Assembly: GCF_002803075.1 (NCBI RefSeq)
Contig: NZ_NNBK01000002.1
Location: forward strand, 434,001-498,000
Direction: 5' to 3'
DNA length: 64,000 nucleotides
From: Streptomyces sp. CB01373
Lineage (GTDB): Bacteria; Actinomycetota; Actinomycetes; Streptomycetales; Streptomycetaceae
This document shows positions 23,835 to 32,201 of the stretch, piece after piece. Both the position numbers and the translations under genes were made by a program. The stretch's first letter is position 1; the number at the start of each line of letters is the position of its first letter. The notes under the pieces were generated by a model. The model did not search any database and had not been told where the DNA came from. It saw only the letters and a program-made list of their open reading frames with translations.

Positions 23835-24600
23835 CTAGGAGCGTGTCTCAGCAACCAGCGAAACGCACAACGTTTCGAGTATCCGCTGCGTTGTCACACG
23901 TCATTCCTGGTGAGAGCCAGACGGACGCCGAGGCCGACCATCACCGTCCCGGACACTGCACCAATCGCGGACAGACGGCGGGGCGACCCGCGGAACCAGC
24001 CACGCGCCGTCCCGGCGAGGAGCCCCCAGGCCGAGTCGGAAACCAGAGCGACAGCGGCGCAGACGATGCCGAGGAGCAGGAGTTGCAGCGTCACGTGACC
24101 TGCTGAGCGGTTGACGAACTGAGGCAGCACGGCCGAGAAGATCAGGAAGCCCTTCGGATTGCTCACCCCGACAACGAAACCCTGCCGGACGATGCGCCGC
24201 ACGTTCGTGGGTGGCCGCTGCTGCGTGTCCGTGACGGCCAGTTCCCCGCGATGCCGCCACGTCTGGACGCCGAGATGGACCAGATACAGCGCGCCTGCGA
24301 ACTTCAGCACCGAGAACACCACGATCGACCGCGCGACCACGGCTCCCAACCCGAAGGCCACCAACACGGCCTGGACCAGCACCCCGCCGTTGTTGCCCAC
24401 CGCCGTGGCCAGCGCCGCCCGACGCCCGAGCGTCACCCCGCGCCCGACCACGAATACCACGCTCGGTCCCGGAACAGCGATCAGCACAGCGACCACGGCG
24501 AGGAAAGCCCAGAAGTGCCCTATGCCCAGCATGCCGTCAGGCTAGAAGCGTGGGTCAGTGGGCGACAACCCCGCGAGGGTCCGGTGAGACAGGCTCCTAG
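23835..24600. repeat. Imperfect 17-bp inverted repeats flanking the lysE-like gene
   Basis: Left copy CTAGGAGCGTGTCTCAG at 23835-23851; right copy at 24584-24600 is its inverse complement with 15 of 17 matches (CTAGGAGCCTGTCTCAC). The 766-bp interval contains only the LysE-family gene. The arms resemble ends of insertion sequences in sequence style (AGGAGCCTGTCTCA), but no transposase frame lies between them. Confidence 0.55.
23894..24532 (-). CDS. LysE/RhtB-family amino-acid exporter
   Basis: A 212-aa membrane protein with the six-helix LysE layout. Motifs are the helix-1 signature AVPGPSVVFVVGRGVTLGRRAALATAVGNNGG (in part: VPGPSVVFVVGRGVTLGRR), KFAGALYLVHLGVQTWR, and QGFVVGVSNPKGFLIFSAVLPQFV. 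These proteins export amino acids or derivatives such as homoserine and threonine. The gene is flanked by inverted repeats (23835 and 24584), suggesting it arrived as a cassette. A small CGAAACG/CGTTTCG hairpin at 23859-23877 may act as its terminator. Confidence 0.92.
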   Translation of the reverse strand: MLGIGHFWAFLAVVAVLIAVPGPSVVFVVGRGVTLGRRAALATAVGNNGGVLVQAVLVAFGLGAVVARSIVVFSVLKFAGALYLVHLGVQTWRHRGELAVTDTQQRPPTNVRRIVRQGFVVGVSNPKGFLIFSAVLPQFVNRSAGHVTLQLLLLGIVCAAVALVSDSAWGLLAGTARGWFRGSPRRLSAIGAVSGTVMVGLGVRLALTRNDV

Positions 24601-24643
24601 CCGTGGTTGCGCTCGATGGCGAGCGCGGTGCGCGGGCCGGAGG

Positions 24644-24853
24644 TCAGCCCCTGCCCGCGAAGGTCACGAAGTCCGTCCAGGCGGTCGGTGCGAGGGCGAG
24701 GCGGGGGCCTCGGGGGTTCTTGGAGTCCCGGACGTGGACGGTGGCGGGGGTCGTGGCGACTTCGACGCAGTCGCTGGGGTTGCTGCTGTCGCTGTAGCTG
24801 CTCTTGAACCAGGTCAGATCGACGACGTTTCCCGCCGCTTCGTTGCCGTTCAT
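24644..24853 (-). CDS. DUF397 domain protein
   Basis: A 69-aa protein consisting of one DUF397 domain, typical start LTWFKSSYSDSSNPSDCVEVA and ending TAWTDFVTFAGRG. In Streptomyces such proteins are encoded next to XRE regulators of the WhiJ/abaA type, and some pairs influence development or antibiotic production. Its ATG overlaps the stop of the upstream XRE gene as ATGA, so the two are co-translated. Confidence 0.93.
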   Translation of the reverse strand: MNGNEAAGNVVDLTWFKSSYSDSSNPSDCVEVATTPATVHVRDSKNPRGPRLALAPTAWTDFVTFAGRG

Positions 24854-25725
24854 GTCTCCCCCAGCAGTTGTTCGACGAAGGTGAGCGACTCTCGTGTGGT
24901 CAGAGCCTCGGCGCGGATGATGCCATAGCGCAGCTCAAGGATCCGCAACTGCTGAGGGACGGAGACCGGCCGACTGCCGAACTCGTCGTCGGCACGGCCC
25001 ATCGCCGTGCCGTCCGGGAACTTCAGCACCTGGATCCGGCCTCCCGTTCCCGGATGGTCTCCACGAGACGTGGGCATCACCTGGACGTCGACGTGCCGCA
25101 AGTGCGCCACCTCCAGCAGGTGTTCGAGTTGCCTGCGCAACACCATCTTGCCCCCGACGGGGCGGCGGAGAGTCACCTCTTCCTGGACGAAGCTGAGTTC
25201 CGGAGGGGGAACCCGCTCGAAAATCGCCTTGCGGGCCATTCGGGCGGCGAGTGCTCGCTCAAGTTCGTCCTCCGACAGCGCGGGTCGCCGGGTGCTCAGC
25301 AGGGCCCGCGCGTACTCCTCGGTCTGCAGGAGCCCATGCAGGTTGTGACTGCCGTACGAGAGAAGCTCGACCGCCTGGGATTCCAGCTTGGCCAGATCAC
25401 GGACCTTCTTCGGGTACCGGACCCGCTTCACGTCCTCCTTCATCGCCGAGAGCAGCCCGCCCGCGCCCAGCACCTCGTCCGCCTTGTCCAGGTACTCGGG
25501 CCGGGGGATCCGCTTCCCGCCCTCGATCTTGTAGACGAGATCCTCGCCGTACCCGACCGCCGCCGCGAACTCGCCGGCCCGCATCCCTGCAGCCTCCCGC
25601 CGCAGCCTCAGCTGCCGCCCCACGGTGGCGACGACCGCGATGCCCCAGTCGTCGTCCGGGTCCACCTCCCACCCCGGCTCGTCCGCCTCGCTCCTGAGCC
25701 GTACCGCCTCACCGTCCACCGACAT
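24850..25725 (-). CDS. XRE-family regulator with DUF5753 (Scr1-like) C-terminus
   Basis: A 291-aa DNA-binding protein. The helix-turn-helix lies at about residues 35-90 (LRLRREAAGMRAGEFAAAVGYGEDLVYKIEGGKRIPR in parts: GYGEDLVYKIEGGKR). The DUF5753 domain follows (LLQTEEYARALL, RQLEHLLEVA, IQVLKFPDG). It forms the usual pair with the DUF397 gene downstream. Known pairs such as WhiJ work by partner binding relieving repression; which process this paralogue controls is unknown. Confidence 0.92.
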   Translation of the reverse strand: MSVDGEAVRLRSEADEPGWEVDPDDDWGIAVVATVGRQLRLRREAAGMRAGEFAAAVGYGEDLVYKIEGGKRIPRPEYLDKADEVLGAGGLLSAMKEDVKRVRYPKKVRDLAKLESQAVELLSYGSHNLHGLLQTEEYARALLSTRRPALSEDELERALAARMARKAIFERVPPPELSFVQEEVTLRRPVGGKMVLRRQLEHLLEVAHLRHVDVQVMPTSRGDHPGTGGRIQVLKFPDGTAMGRADDEFGSRPVSVPQQLRILELRYGIIRAEALTTRESLTFVEQLLGET

Positions 25726-25850
25726 CCGGACCCCTCCGTCGTACGCGTCGTATCGCGATGGCCGACGGTAGGTGTCTCGACCACTCTGAGTGATGCGAAC
25801 CGACCAGTGGACACGCCTACGGGTGACAAGTGCACCAGGGCGAGCATCGT

Positions 25851-25880
25851 TGGTACATGTTCTGTACCATCGCTGGTATG
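25851..25880 (+). promoter_or_regulatory. Operator/promoter of the toxin-antitoxin pair
   Basis: TGGTACA-TGTTC-TGTACCA (25851-25869) is a perfect 7-bp inverted repeat. In addition CATCGtTGGTA (25846-25856) recurs as CATCGcTGGTA (25868-25878), ending on the start codon. The -10-like TACCAT at 25865-25870 lies 7 nt before the ATG. This suits conditional autorepression by the antitoxin-toxin complex. Confidence 0.6.
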
Positions 25881-26147
25881 GCTCTGAAGCGCACCAACGT
25901 CTACGCAGAGGATGGAGATCTTCTGCTGATCAAGGAGGCCGCCGCACGTCTCGGTGTGTCGGAGGCGGAGATAATTCGCGAGGGGATTCATCGCATCGCG
26001 CTGGCGCACCGTGTCTGGGACGAGCCGTTCGTTTCCGACGAGGAGACCTTCGATCTCGGCGCTCCCGTGGAGAAGGACGAGATTCGCGAAGCTGTGGCAC
26101 GGGGTCATGAGGAGCGGGAGCGCCGGAACCGGGGGAACGCGGCGTGA
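25878..26147 (+). CDS. Ribbon-helix-helix antitoxin (VapB-like)
   Basis: An 89-aa protein. The N-terminus MALKRTNVYAEDGDLLLIKE fits a beta strand plus helices of ribbon-helix-helix antitoxins (RLGVSEAEIIREGIHRIAL), and the C-terminal charged tail (EKDEIREAVARGHEERERR) would wrap the toxin. The stop overlaps the GTG start of the PIN gene (GTGA). The likely binding site is the palindrome just upstream. The short leader suggests leaderless translation. Confidence 0.85.
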   Translation: MALKRTNVYAEDGDLLLIKEAAARLGVSEAEIIREGIHRIALAHRVWDEPFVSDEETFDLGAPVEKDEIREAVARGHEERERRNRGNAA

Positions 26148-26581
26148 TCGCCGTCGCCGACACGTCTGGCATTCTCACCCTCTTCAATAGCTCCGACCCG
26201 GATCACTACGCCGTCAGGAAGGCCGCGGACCAGTGCGGATTCCTCGTCGCCACGCCGCTCGCGCTGACCGAGGTCCATCAGGTGGCGACCAGTCGCGCCG
26301 GGCGGGCCGCGGCCGACGCGATACTGCGCTCGCTCACGTCACGTGTCCGGCAGATGCGCCTAGTCCTGGCGCCGTCTACGCCCGAGATCCTCGATGTCGC
26401 GCTCTCCGTGCGGGCCCGGTACGCGTCGCTCGACCTGGATCTCGTCGACGCGGTGAACGTGGCCCTCGCCGCCGAGTACGAGACGGACGCCATCCTTACC
26501 AGAGACCTGCGTGACTTCCGGACCGTACGTCCGGTGGGTGGCAGGTACTCCTGTTTCCGGATCCTCCCCGACGATCTGTGA
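26144..26581 (+). CDS. PIN-domain ribonuclease toxin (VapC-like)
   Basis: A 145-aa PIN-fold nuclease. The acidic metal-binding residues are in place: Asp6 in AVADTSG, Glu in LALTEVHQV, Asp in LDLDLVDAVNVALA, and Asp in ILTRDLRDF. VapC toxins cleave tRNA or rRNA and are neutralised by the antitoxin encoded immediately before, with GTGA overlap. No catalytic residue appears to be missing, so it is probably active. Confidence 0.9.
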   Translation: MIAVADTSGILTLFNSSDPDHYAVRKAADQCGFLVATPLALTEVHQVATSRAGRAAADAILRSLTSRVRQMRLVLAPSTPEILDVALSVRARYASLDLDLVDAVNVALAAEYETDAILTRDLRDFRTVRPVGGRYSCFRILPDDL

Positions 26582-26693
26582 CCGGCCGCCGGCCCGACGG
26601 TGGACGCGGAAACCCGGGGTCGCCCTCAGGGCCCCCGTCCCCGAGTCCGGATAGGCTCTGGCCAGGACGGGCTGGATCCGACGGGAGGCCGGG

Positions 26694-29690
26694 ATGACGG
26701 CGCCGGGGCGCAGGAGCAGTACCTTCACGCGGCTGCTGCGGCACGGCTTCATCCATGCCACGGACGCCGAGCGGCTGCTGGACGGCCCGGACCTCGCGCC
26801 GCTCAGGGACGACCCGGTGCTGCTGGAGGCGCTGGGCGCCACCGCCGACCCCGACCTCGCGCTGGCCGGTCTGGTCCGGCTGCTGGAGGCGCAGCCGGAG
26901 TCCAAGGCCCGCCGCGAGCTGCTCGACACTCTGATAGCGGCCAAGCCGCTGCGCGACCGGCTGCTCGGGGTGCTCGGCGCCTCCGCCGCCCTCGGCGACC
27001 ACCTCGCCCGGCACGCCGGCGACTGGCGGGCGCTGGTCACCTACGAGCCGCGCGACCTGCATCCGGGGGTCGAGGAGTTCGAGCAGGGGCTGGCGGAGGC
27101 CGGCGACCCGGTCGCGCTGCGCGTCGCCTACCGGCGCTGCCTGCTGTCCATCGCCGCCCGCGACGTGTGCGGCACCACCGATGTCGCCGAGACCGCCGCC
27201 GAGCTCGCCGACCTCGCCACCGCCACCCTGCGCGCCGCTCTCCGGATCGCGCGGGCCGCCGCGCCCGAGGACGACGCGCTGTGCCGGCTCGCGGTGATCG
27301 CGATGGGCAAGTGCGGCGGCCACGAGCTCAACTATGTCTCCGACGTCGACGTGATCTTCGTCGGTGAGGCCGTGAACGGCGCCGACGAGGTCAAGGCCCT
27401 GCGCGCCGCGACCGCGCTCGCCTCGCACATGATGCGGATCTGTTCCGAGACGACCGTGGAGGGCTCGATCTGGCCGGTCGACGCCAACCTGCGGCCCGAG
27501 GGCCGCAACGGGCCGCTGGTGCGCACCCTCAGCAGCCATGTCGCCTACTACCAGCGGTGGGCCAAGACCTGGGAGTTCCAGGCGCTGCTCAAGGCCCGCC
27601 CGGTGGCCGGCGACCCGGAACTGGGCGGCCAGTACATCGCCGCGCTCGCCCCCATGGTCTGGCAGGCCGCCGAGCGCGAGAACTTCGTCGCCGACGTGCA
27701 GAAGATGCGCCGCCGCGTGGTCGAGACCATCCCCGTGGCCGAGGTCGAGCGCGAGCTGAAACTCGGTCCCGGCGGCCTCAGGGACGTCGAATTCGCCGTG
27801 CAGCTCCTTCAGTTGGTGCACGGGCGGACCGACCCGTCGCTGCGCAGCGGCTCCACCCTGGGCGCGTTGCAGGCACTGGCCGCCGGCGGGTACGTCGGCC
27901 GCGTGGACGCCGTGCAGCTCGACGACGCCTACCGGTTCCTGCGCTCCCTGGAGCACCGCATCCAGCTCTTCCGGCTGCGGCGCACCCACCTCGTCCCCGA
28001 GGACGAGGCCGATCTGCGCCGGCTCGGACGGTCGCTCGGGCTGCGCAGCGACCCGATCACCGAGCTGACCCGCGAGTGGAAACGGCACACCAGCGTCGTA
28101 CGCCGGCTGCACGAGAAGCTGTTCTACCGGCCGTTGCTCGACGCGGTCGCCCAACTCGCTCCGGGCGAGGCCAGGTTGAGGCCGGACGCGGCGCGGGAGC
28201 GGTTGGTCGCGCTCGGGTACGCCGACCCGGCCGCCGCGCTGCGGCACCTGGAGGCGCTGGCGTCCGGCGTCACCAGGAAGTCGGCCATCCAGCGGACCCT
28301 GCTGCCCGTGCTGCTGGGATGGTTCGCGGACTCCGCCGACCCGGACGCCGGGCTGCTGAACTTCCGCAAGGTGTCGGACGCGCTCGGCAAGACCCCCTGG
28401 TATCTGCGGCTGCTGCGGGACGAGGGGGCCGCCGCCGAGAACCTCGCCCGGGTGCTGTCGGCCGGGCGGCTCGCGCCCGACCTGCTGATGCGCGCTCCCG
28501 AAGCCGTGGCCCTGCTGGGCGACGGCGACGCGGGCGGCCTCGGACCGCGCGGGCGCGCCCAGCTGGAGCAGGAGGTCCTCGCCGCCGTCCGCCGCGCCGA
28601 GACCGCCGAGCAGGGCGTCACGGCGGCGCGCGGCGTGCGGCGCCGGGAGTTGTTCCGTACGGCCGCCGCCGACATCGTCGGCTCCTACGGCACCGAGACC
28701 CGGCCCGCCGAGGCCGACCAGGGCGCGCTCGTGGACCGGGTGGGCGGCGCGGTGTCCGACCTGACGGCGGCGACGCTGGCCGGCACCCTGCGGGCGGTCG
28801 TGCGCAAGGGCTGGGGGGACACCCTGCCGACCCGGTTCGCGATCATCGGCATGGGACGTTTCGGCGGGCATGAGCTGGGCTACGGCTCGGACGCGGACGT
28901 GCTGTTCGTGCACGAGCCGTGGGAGGGCGCCGACGAGCGGGAGGCCGCCGAGGCCGCGGCCAAGGTGGTCGCCGAGATGCGCCGGCTGCTCCAGGTCCCG
29001 AGCGCGGATCCGCCGCTGCTGGTCGACGCGGATCTGCGGCCCGAGGGGAAGTCCGGGCCGCTGGTGCGTACGCTCAAGTCGTACGAGGCGTACTACCGGC
29101 GGTGGTCGCTGGTGTGGGAGTCGCAGGCGCTGCTGCGGGCCGAGCCGGTGGCCGGGGACGAGGACCTGGGGCGGCGGTTCGTCGAGCTGATCGATCCGCT
29201 GCGGTATCCGCGCGGCGGGCTGCGCGAGGACGCGGTGCGGGAGATCCGGCGGCTGAAGGCCCGGATGGAGTCCGAGCGGCTGCCGCGCGGCACCGATCCC
29301 AAGCTGCACACCAAACTGGGCCCGGGCGGGCTCTCCGACGTGGAGTGGACCGTGCAGTTGCTCCAGATGCGGCACGCGGCGGGGGAGGCGTCGCTGCGGA
29401 CCACGCGCACGCGTGAGGCGCTGGCGGCGGCGCGGGAGGCGGGCCTTGTGTCCCCGGAGGACGCCTCGACGCTCGACGAGGCGTGGGTCCTGGCCACCCG
29501 GGTGCGCAACGCGGTGATGCTGGTCCGGGGGCGGGCCGGGGACACGTTCCCCACCGAGTCCCGGGAGCTGGCCGCGGTGGGGCGCTACCTGGGCTACGGG
29601 CCGGGGCACGCGGGCGACATGCTCGACGCGTACCGGCGGACGGCCCGCCGGGCCCGGTCGGTCATGGAGGAGCTGTTCTACGGCGCGTGA
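26694..29690 (+). CDS. glnE: Bifunctional glutamine synthetase adenylyltransferase/deadenylyltransferase
   Basis: Controls type-I glutamine synthetase by adding or removing AMP. The 998-aa protein has two nucleotidyltransferase domains in tandem. The N-terminal (removase) copy has IAMGKCGGHELNYVSDVDVIF near residue 205, and the C-terminal (transferase) copy has IGMGRFGGHELGYGSDADVLF near 720. Each is followed by a glycine-rich LGPGGLRDVE / LGPGGLSDVE segment and a helical domain. The start at 26694 has GGGAGG upstream. The length is normal for actinobacteria. glnA2 lies 9.4 kb away beyond the accessory segment. Confidence 0.97.
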   Translation: MTAPGRRSSTFTRLLRHGFIHATDAERLLDGPDLAPLRDDPVLLEALGATADPDLALAGLVRLLEAQPESKARRELLDTLIAAKPLRDRLLGVLGASAALGDHLARHAGDWRALVTYEPRDLHPGVEEFEQGLAEAGDPVALRVAYRRCLLSIAARDVCGTTDVAETAAELADLATATLRAALRIARAAAPEDDALCRLAVIAMGKCGGHELNYVSDVDVIFVGEAVNGADEVKALRAATALASHMMRICSETTVEGSIWPVDANLRPEGRNGPLVRTLSSHVAYYQRWAKTWEFQALLKARPVAGDPELGGQYIAALAPMVWQAAERENFVADVQKMRRRVVETIPVAEVERELKLGPGGLRDVEFAVQLLQLVHGRTDPSLRSGSTLGALQALAAGGYVGRVDAVQLDDAYRFLRSLEHRIQLFRLRRTHLVPEDEADLRRLGRSLGLRSDPITELTREWKRHTSVVRRLHEKLFYRPLLDAVAQLAPGEARLRPDAARERLVALGYADPAAALRHLEALASGVTRKSAIQRTLLPVLLGWFADSADPDAGLLNFRKVSDALGKTPWYLRLLRDEGAAAENLARVLSAGRLAPDLLMRAPEAVALLGDGDAGGLGPRGRAQLEQEVLAAVRRAETAEQGVTAARGVRRRELFRTAAADIVGSYGTETRPAEADQGALVDRVGGAVSDLTAATLAGTLRAVVRKGWGDTLPTRFAIIGMGRFGGHELGYGSDADVLFVHEPWEGADEREAAEAAAKVVAEMRRLLQVPSADPPLLVDADLRPEGKSGPLVRTLKSYEAYYRRWSLVWESQALLRAEPVAGDEDLGRRFVELIDPLRYPRGGLREDAVREIRRLKARMESERLPRGTDPKLHTKLGPGGLSDVEWTVQLLQMRHAAGEASLRTTRTREALAAAREAGLVSPEDASTLDEAWVLATRVRNAVMLVRGRAGDTFPTESRELAAVGRYLGYGPGHAGDMLDAYRRTARRARSVMEELFYGA

Positions 29691-29781
29691 AGCGGCCGCT
29701 CAGTTAAGCAGCCGTTCAGTGGAGCGGCCGCTCGGAGTGAAGCGGCTGCTCAGTGGGACGGCCGTTCAGCGGAACGGCGCC
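29691..29781. repeat. Five to six tandem copies of a 16-18 bp unit after glnE
   Basis: Units at 29691, 29707, 29723, 29741, 29758 and a partial at 29774 follow the pattern AGCGGCCGCTCAGTgg. The array begins on the base after the glnE stop and fills the space to the convergent PAP2 gene. Individual units are palindromic (GCGGCCGC), so transcripts could fold and help terminate. Confidence 0.8.
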
Positions 29782-29803
29782 CCGGTGACACCCCAGCGGG
29801 CGC

Positions 29804-30646
29804 CTACGCCTCCGTCGGCCGCAGCGCCGGCGTCAGCCGCGGCAGCGCGTGCGGCAGCGCCCCGTACCAGACGCGGGCCGCCGTGAAGCCGAAGGACAGG
29901 CACAGGACGCCGCCGACCGCGTCGAGCCAGAAGTGGTTGGCGGTGGCGACGATGACGACCAGGGTGGCCACGGGGTAGAGCAGCCCGAGGACGCGCAGCC
30001 ACGGAACCGCGCTCAGGGCGAAGACGGTCAGCCCGCACCACAGGGACCAGCCGATGTGCATGGACGGCATCGCGGCGTACTGGTTGGACATGTTCTTCAG
30101 GTCGCCCGAGGCCATGGAACCCCAGGTGTGGTGCACCTGGACCGTGTCGACGAAGCGGCCGTCGGTCATCAGGCGCGGGGGCGCCAGCGGGTACAGGTAG
30201 TAGCCGAGCAGGGCCACGCCCGTCGTCACGAACAGGGTGAGCCGGGCCGCCGCGTAGCGGCCGGGGTGCGTGCGGTAGAGCCACACCAGGACGCCGATGG
30301 TGACCACGAAGTGCAGCGTCGCGTAGTAGTAGTTCATGCCGATGATCAGCCAAGTCACCGAGTTGACGGCGTGGTTGACGGCGTGTTCGACGGCGATGCC
30401 GAGCCGGTGCTCGGCGCTCCAGACCCAGTCCGCGTTGCGCAGCGCCTGGGCCTTCTGCTCCGGGACCGCGTTGCGGATCAGCGAGTACGTCCAGTAACTC
30501 ACCGCGATCAGCAGGATCTCGAACCACAGCCGCGGGTGGCGGGGTGTGCGCAGCCGCTCCAGGGCGGTGGGGCGCCGCTCGTCCGTGACGAGGTGTGGAA
30601 CGGCCTTTTCCCGGCCTTCCCGGCGTGTCACGGTCGAGTCACCCAT
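29804..30646 (-). CDS. PAP2-superfamily membrane protein (AUR1/IPC synthase-like)
   Basis: A 280-aa membrane protein with six predicted helices and the split phosphatase signature of the PAP2_3 group: YAAMPSMHIGWSLW (active-site His) and ATANHFWLDAVGG (second His/Asp). Family members transfer or hydrolyse lipid phosphates. The ATG at 30646 lies 8 nt after a CAGACT -10-like box; a GTG at 30652 is also in frame. The gene is convergent with glnE and upstream of malR on the same strand but separated by 75 bp. Confidence 0.88.
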   Translation of the reverse strand: MGDSTVTRREGREKAVPHLVTDERRPTALERLRTPRHPRLWFEILLIAVSYWTYSLIRNAVPEQKAQALRNADWVWSAEHRLGIAVEHAVNHAVNSVTWLIIGMNYYYATLHFVVTIGVLVWLYRTHPGRYAAARLTLFVTTGVALLGYYLYPLAPPRLMTDGRFVDTVQVHHTWGSMASGDLKNMSNQYAAMPSMHIGWSLWCGLTVFALSAVPWLRVLGLLYPVATLVVIVATANHFWLDAVGGVLCLSFGFTAARVWYGALPHALPRLTPALRPTEA

Positions 30647-30721
30647 AGGCACAGAGTCTGCCAGAAAAGCGTTCGTCCACCGCTCATCCGCCGGTCGGGT
30701 TCCGTTCGCATGTTCTCCGGC

Positions 30722-31756
30722 TCAGGGACGACTGCGGTCCCCGGGGGCCGAAGCGGTCGAACCGCGCACCACCAGCTCCGGCATGAAGACGAACTCGCTG
30801 TGCGGCGCGGGCGTCCCGCCGATCTCCTCCAGCAGCGTGCGCACCGCGGCCTGGCCCATCGCCGGCACCGGCTTGCGTATGGTCGTCAGGGGCGGGTCGG
30901 TGAAGGCGATCAGCGGGGAGTCGTCGAAGCCCACCACGGAGACGTCCCGGGGGACCTCCAGGCCGCGCTGCCGGGCCGCGCGGATGGCGCCGAGCGCCAT
31001 CATGTCGCTGGCGCAGACGATCGCCGTGCAGTCCCGTTCGATGAGCGCGGTGGCCGCCGCCTGGCCGCCCTCCAGGGTGTAGAGGGAGTGCTGGATCAGC
31101 TCCGACTCGACGACGTCCGCGGCCAGGCCGAGCTGGTCCCGCATGGCGCGGACGAAGCCCTCGATCTTGCGCTGGACCGGGACGAAGCGCTTCGGGCCGA
31201 GGGCCAGGCCGATGCGGGTGTGCCCCAGGGAGGCGAGGTGGGTGACCGCCAGGGTCATCGCCGCCCGGTCGTCGGGGGAGATGAACGGCGCCTGCACCTT
31301 GGGGGAGAAGCCGTCCACGAGGACGTAGGGCACGCCCTGGGCGCGCAGGCGCTCGTACCGCTCCATGTCGGCCGTGGTGTCCGCGTGCAGACCGGAGACG
31401 TAGATGATCCCGGCGACCCCGCGGTCCACCAGCATCTCGGTCAGCTCGTCCTCCGTGGACCCGCCGGGGGTCTGGGTGGCGAGCACCGGGGTGTATCCCT
31501 GCCGGGTCAGCGCCTGGCCGATGACCTGCGCCAGCGCCGGGAAGATCGGGTTCTCCAGCTCCGGGGTGATCAGCCCCACCAGGCCCTCGCTGCGCTGCCG
31601 CAGCCGCACCGGGCGCTCGTAGCCGAGGACGTCGAGGGCGGCCAGCACGGACTGGCGGGTGGTGGCGGCGACGCCGGGCTTCCCGTTCAGGACGCGGCTG
31701 ACGGTCGCTTCGCTCACCCCCGCCTGGGCGGCGATGTCGGCAAGCCGTGTGGTCAC
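30722..31756 (-). CDS. malR: LacI-family repressor of maltodextrin/amylase genes
   Basis: A 344-aa repressor. The LacI helix-turn-helix is at the very start (TRLADIAAQAGVSEATVSRV, hinge GYERPVRLRQ), followed by the sugar-binding core. It matches from memory S. coelicolor MalR and S. lividans Reg1, which repress malEFG and amylase genes and respond to maltose-type sugars. It is divergent from malE. I chose the GTG at 31756, preceded by TACAGT at 8 nt and thus possibly leaderless. An alternative ATG at 31849 with a good GAGGGA site would add 31 residues rich in Arg/Gly. Confidence 0.93.
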   Translation of the reverse strand: MTTRLADIAAQAGVSEATVSRVLNGKPGVAATTRQSVLAALDVLGYERPVRLRQRSEGLVGLITPELENPIFPALAQVIGQALTRQGYTPVLATQTPGGSTEDELTEMLVDRGVAGIIYVSGLHADTTADMERYERLRAQGVPYVLVDGFSPKVQAPFISPDDRAAMTLAVTHLASLGHTRIGLALGPKRFVPVQRKIEGFVRAMRDQLGLAADVVESELIQHSLYTLEGGQAAATALIERDCTAIVCASDMMALGAIRAARQRGLEVPRDVSVVGFDDSPLIAFTDPPLTTIRKPVPAMGQAAVRTLLEEIGGTPAPHSEFVFMPELVVRGSTASAPGDRSRP

Positions 31757-31770
31757 GTGACCGGACTGTA
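31751..31770 (-). promoter_or_regulatory. malR promoter with GGTCACGTGACC palindrome over the start codon
   Basis: A perfect 12-bp palindrome at 31751-31762 contains the GTG start of malR. TACAGT (31765-31770 on the minus strand) is a -10 candidate, with TGGGCA 17 bp upstream. Confidence 0.4.
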
Positions 31771-31947
31771 CCGGTCGTCCCCCGCCCTGCCCACCGATGG
31801 GGCGCCTGGCGCGAGCCGTTGAACGGCCCGCTGCGGGCTGCTGCGTCATCGCGATCCCTCGTGTTCGGTCGGCGTCCGGTCGACGTCCGGGTCTCGGCGT
31901 CCGGTCCGCAACGGGATGATTCCTCCCCCGCCACTGTCTGGCAAGGG

Positions 31948-32090
31948 CTTGCAGAGTCTTGCACAAGTGTCCGACGAGCCGCCTGTCCGCGTGAAATCAG
32001 GGCCGTAGGACCCGCAGGGGCGGGTCACGAAGCGGTAACTGGCGCGGTGTCTTGCACTTTTTTTCTGCAAGGTCTTTCGCCGGGCTTGCA
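31948..32090 (+). promoter_or_regulatory. malE regulatory region: CTTGCA elements (MalR operators)
   Basis: Copies of CTTGCA lie at 31948-31953, 31958-31963, 32051-32056 and 32085-32090, with one inverted TGCAAG at 32066-32071. CTTGCA-type words are the known targets of MalR/Reg1 in Streptomyces amylase and mal promoters. The 445-bp malR-malE gap holds no gene. Confidence 0.65.
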
Positions 32091-32201
32091 ACGCTGTTAC
32101 GTTTCCGGTCGCCCGGCGGCGGCAATGGCGCGGTCGGAAAGTCGGCAGGACGGCGGACGGGGCCGTTACCTGTTCACGGGCTTAACCCTCAAGGAGAACT
32201 C

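Noticed and set aside
31849-31849. malR start at the ATG 31849
   Set aside because: Kept as an alternative because of its GAGGGA site, but the known MalR/Reg1 proteins begin at TTRLADIAAQAG and the 31 extra residues are Arg/Gly/Gln-rich.
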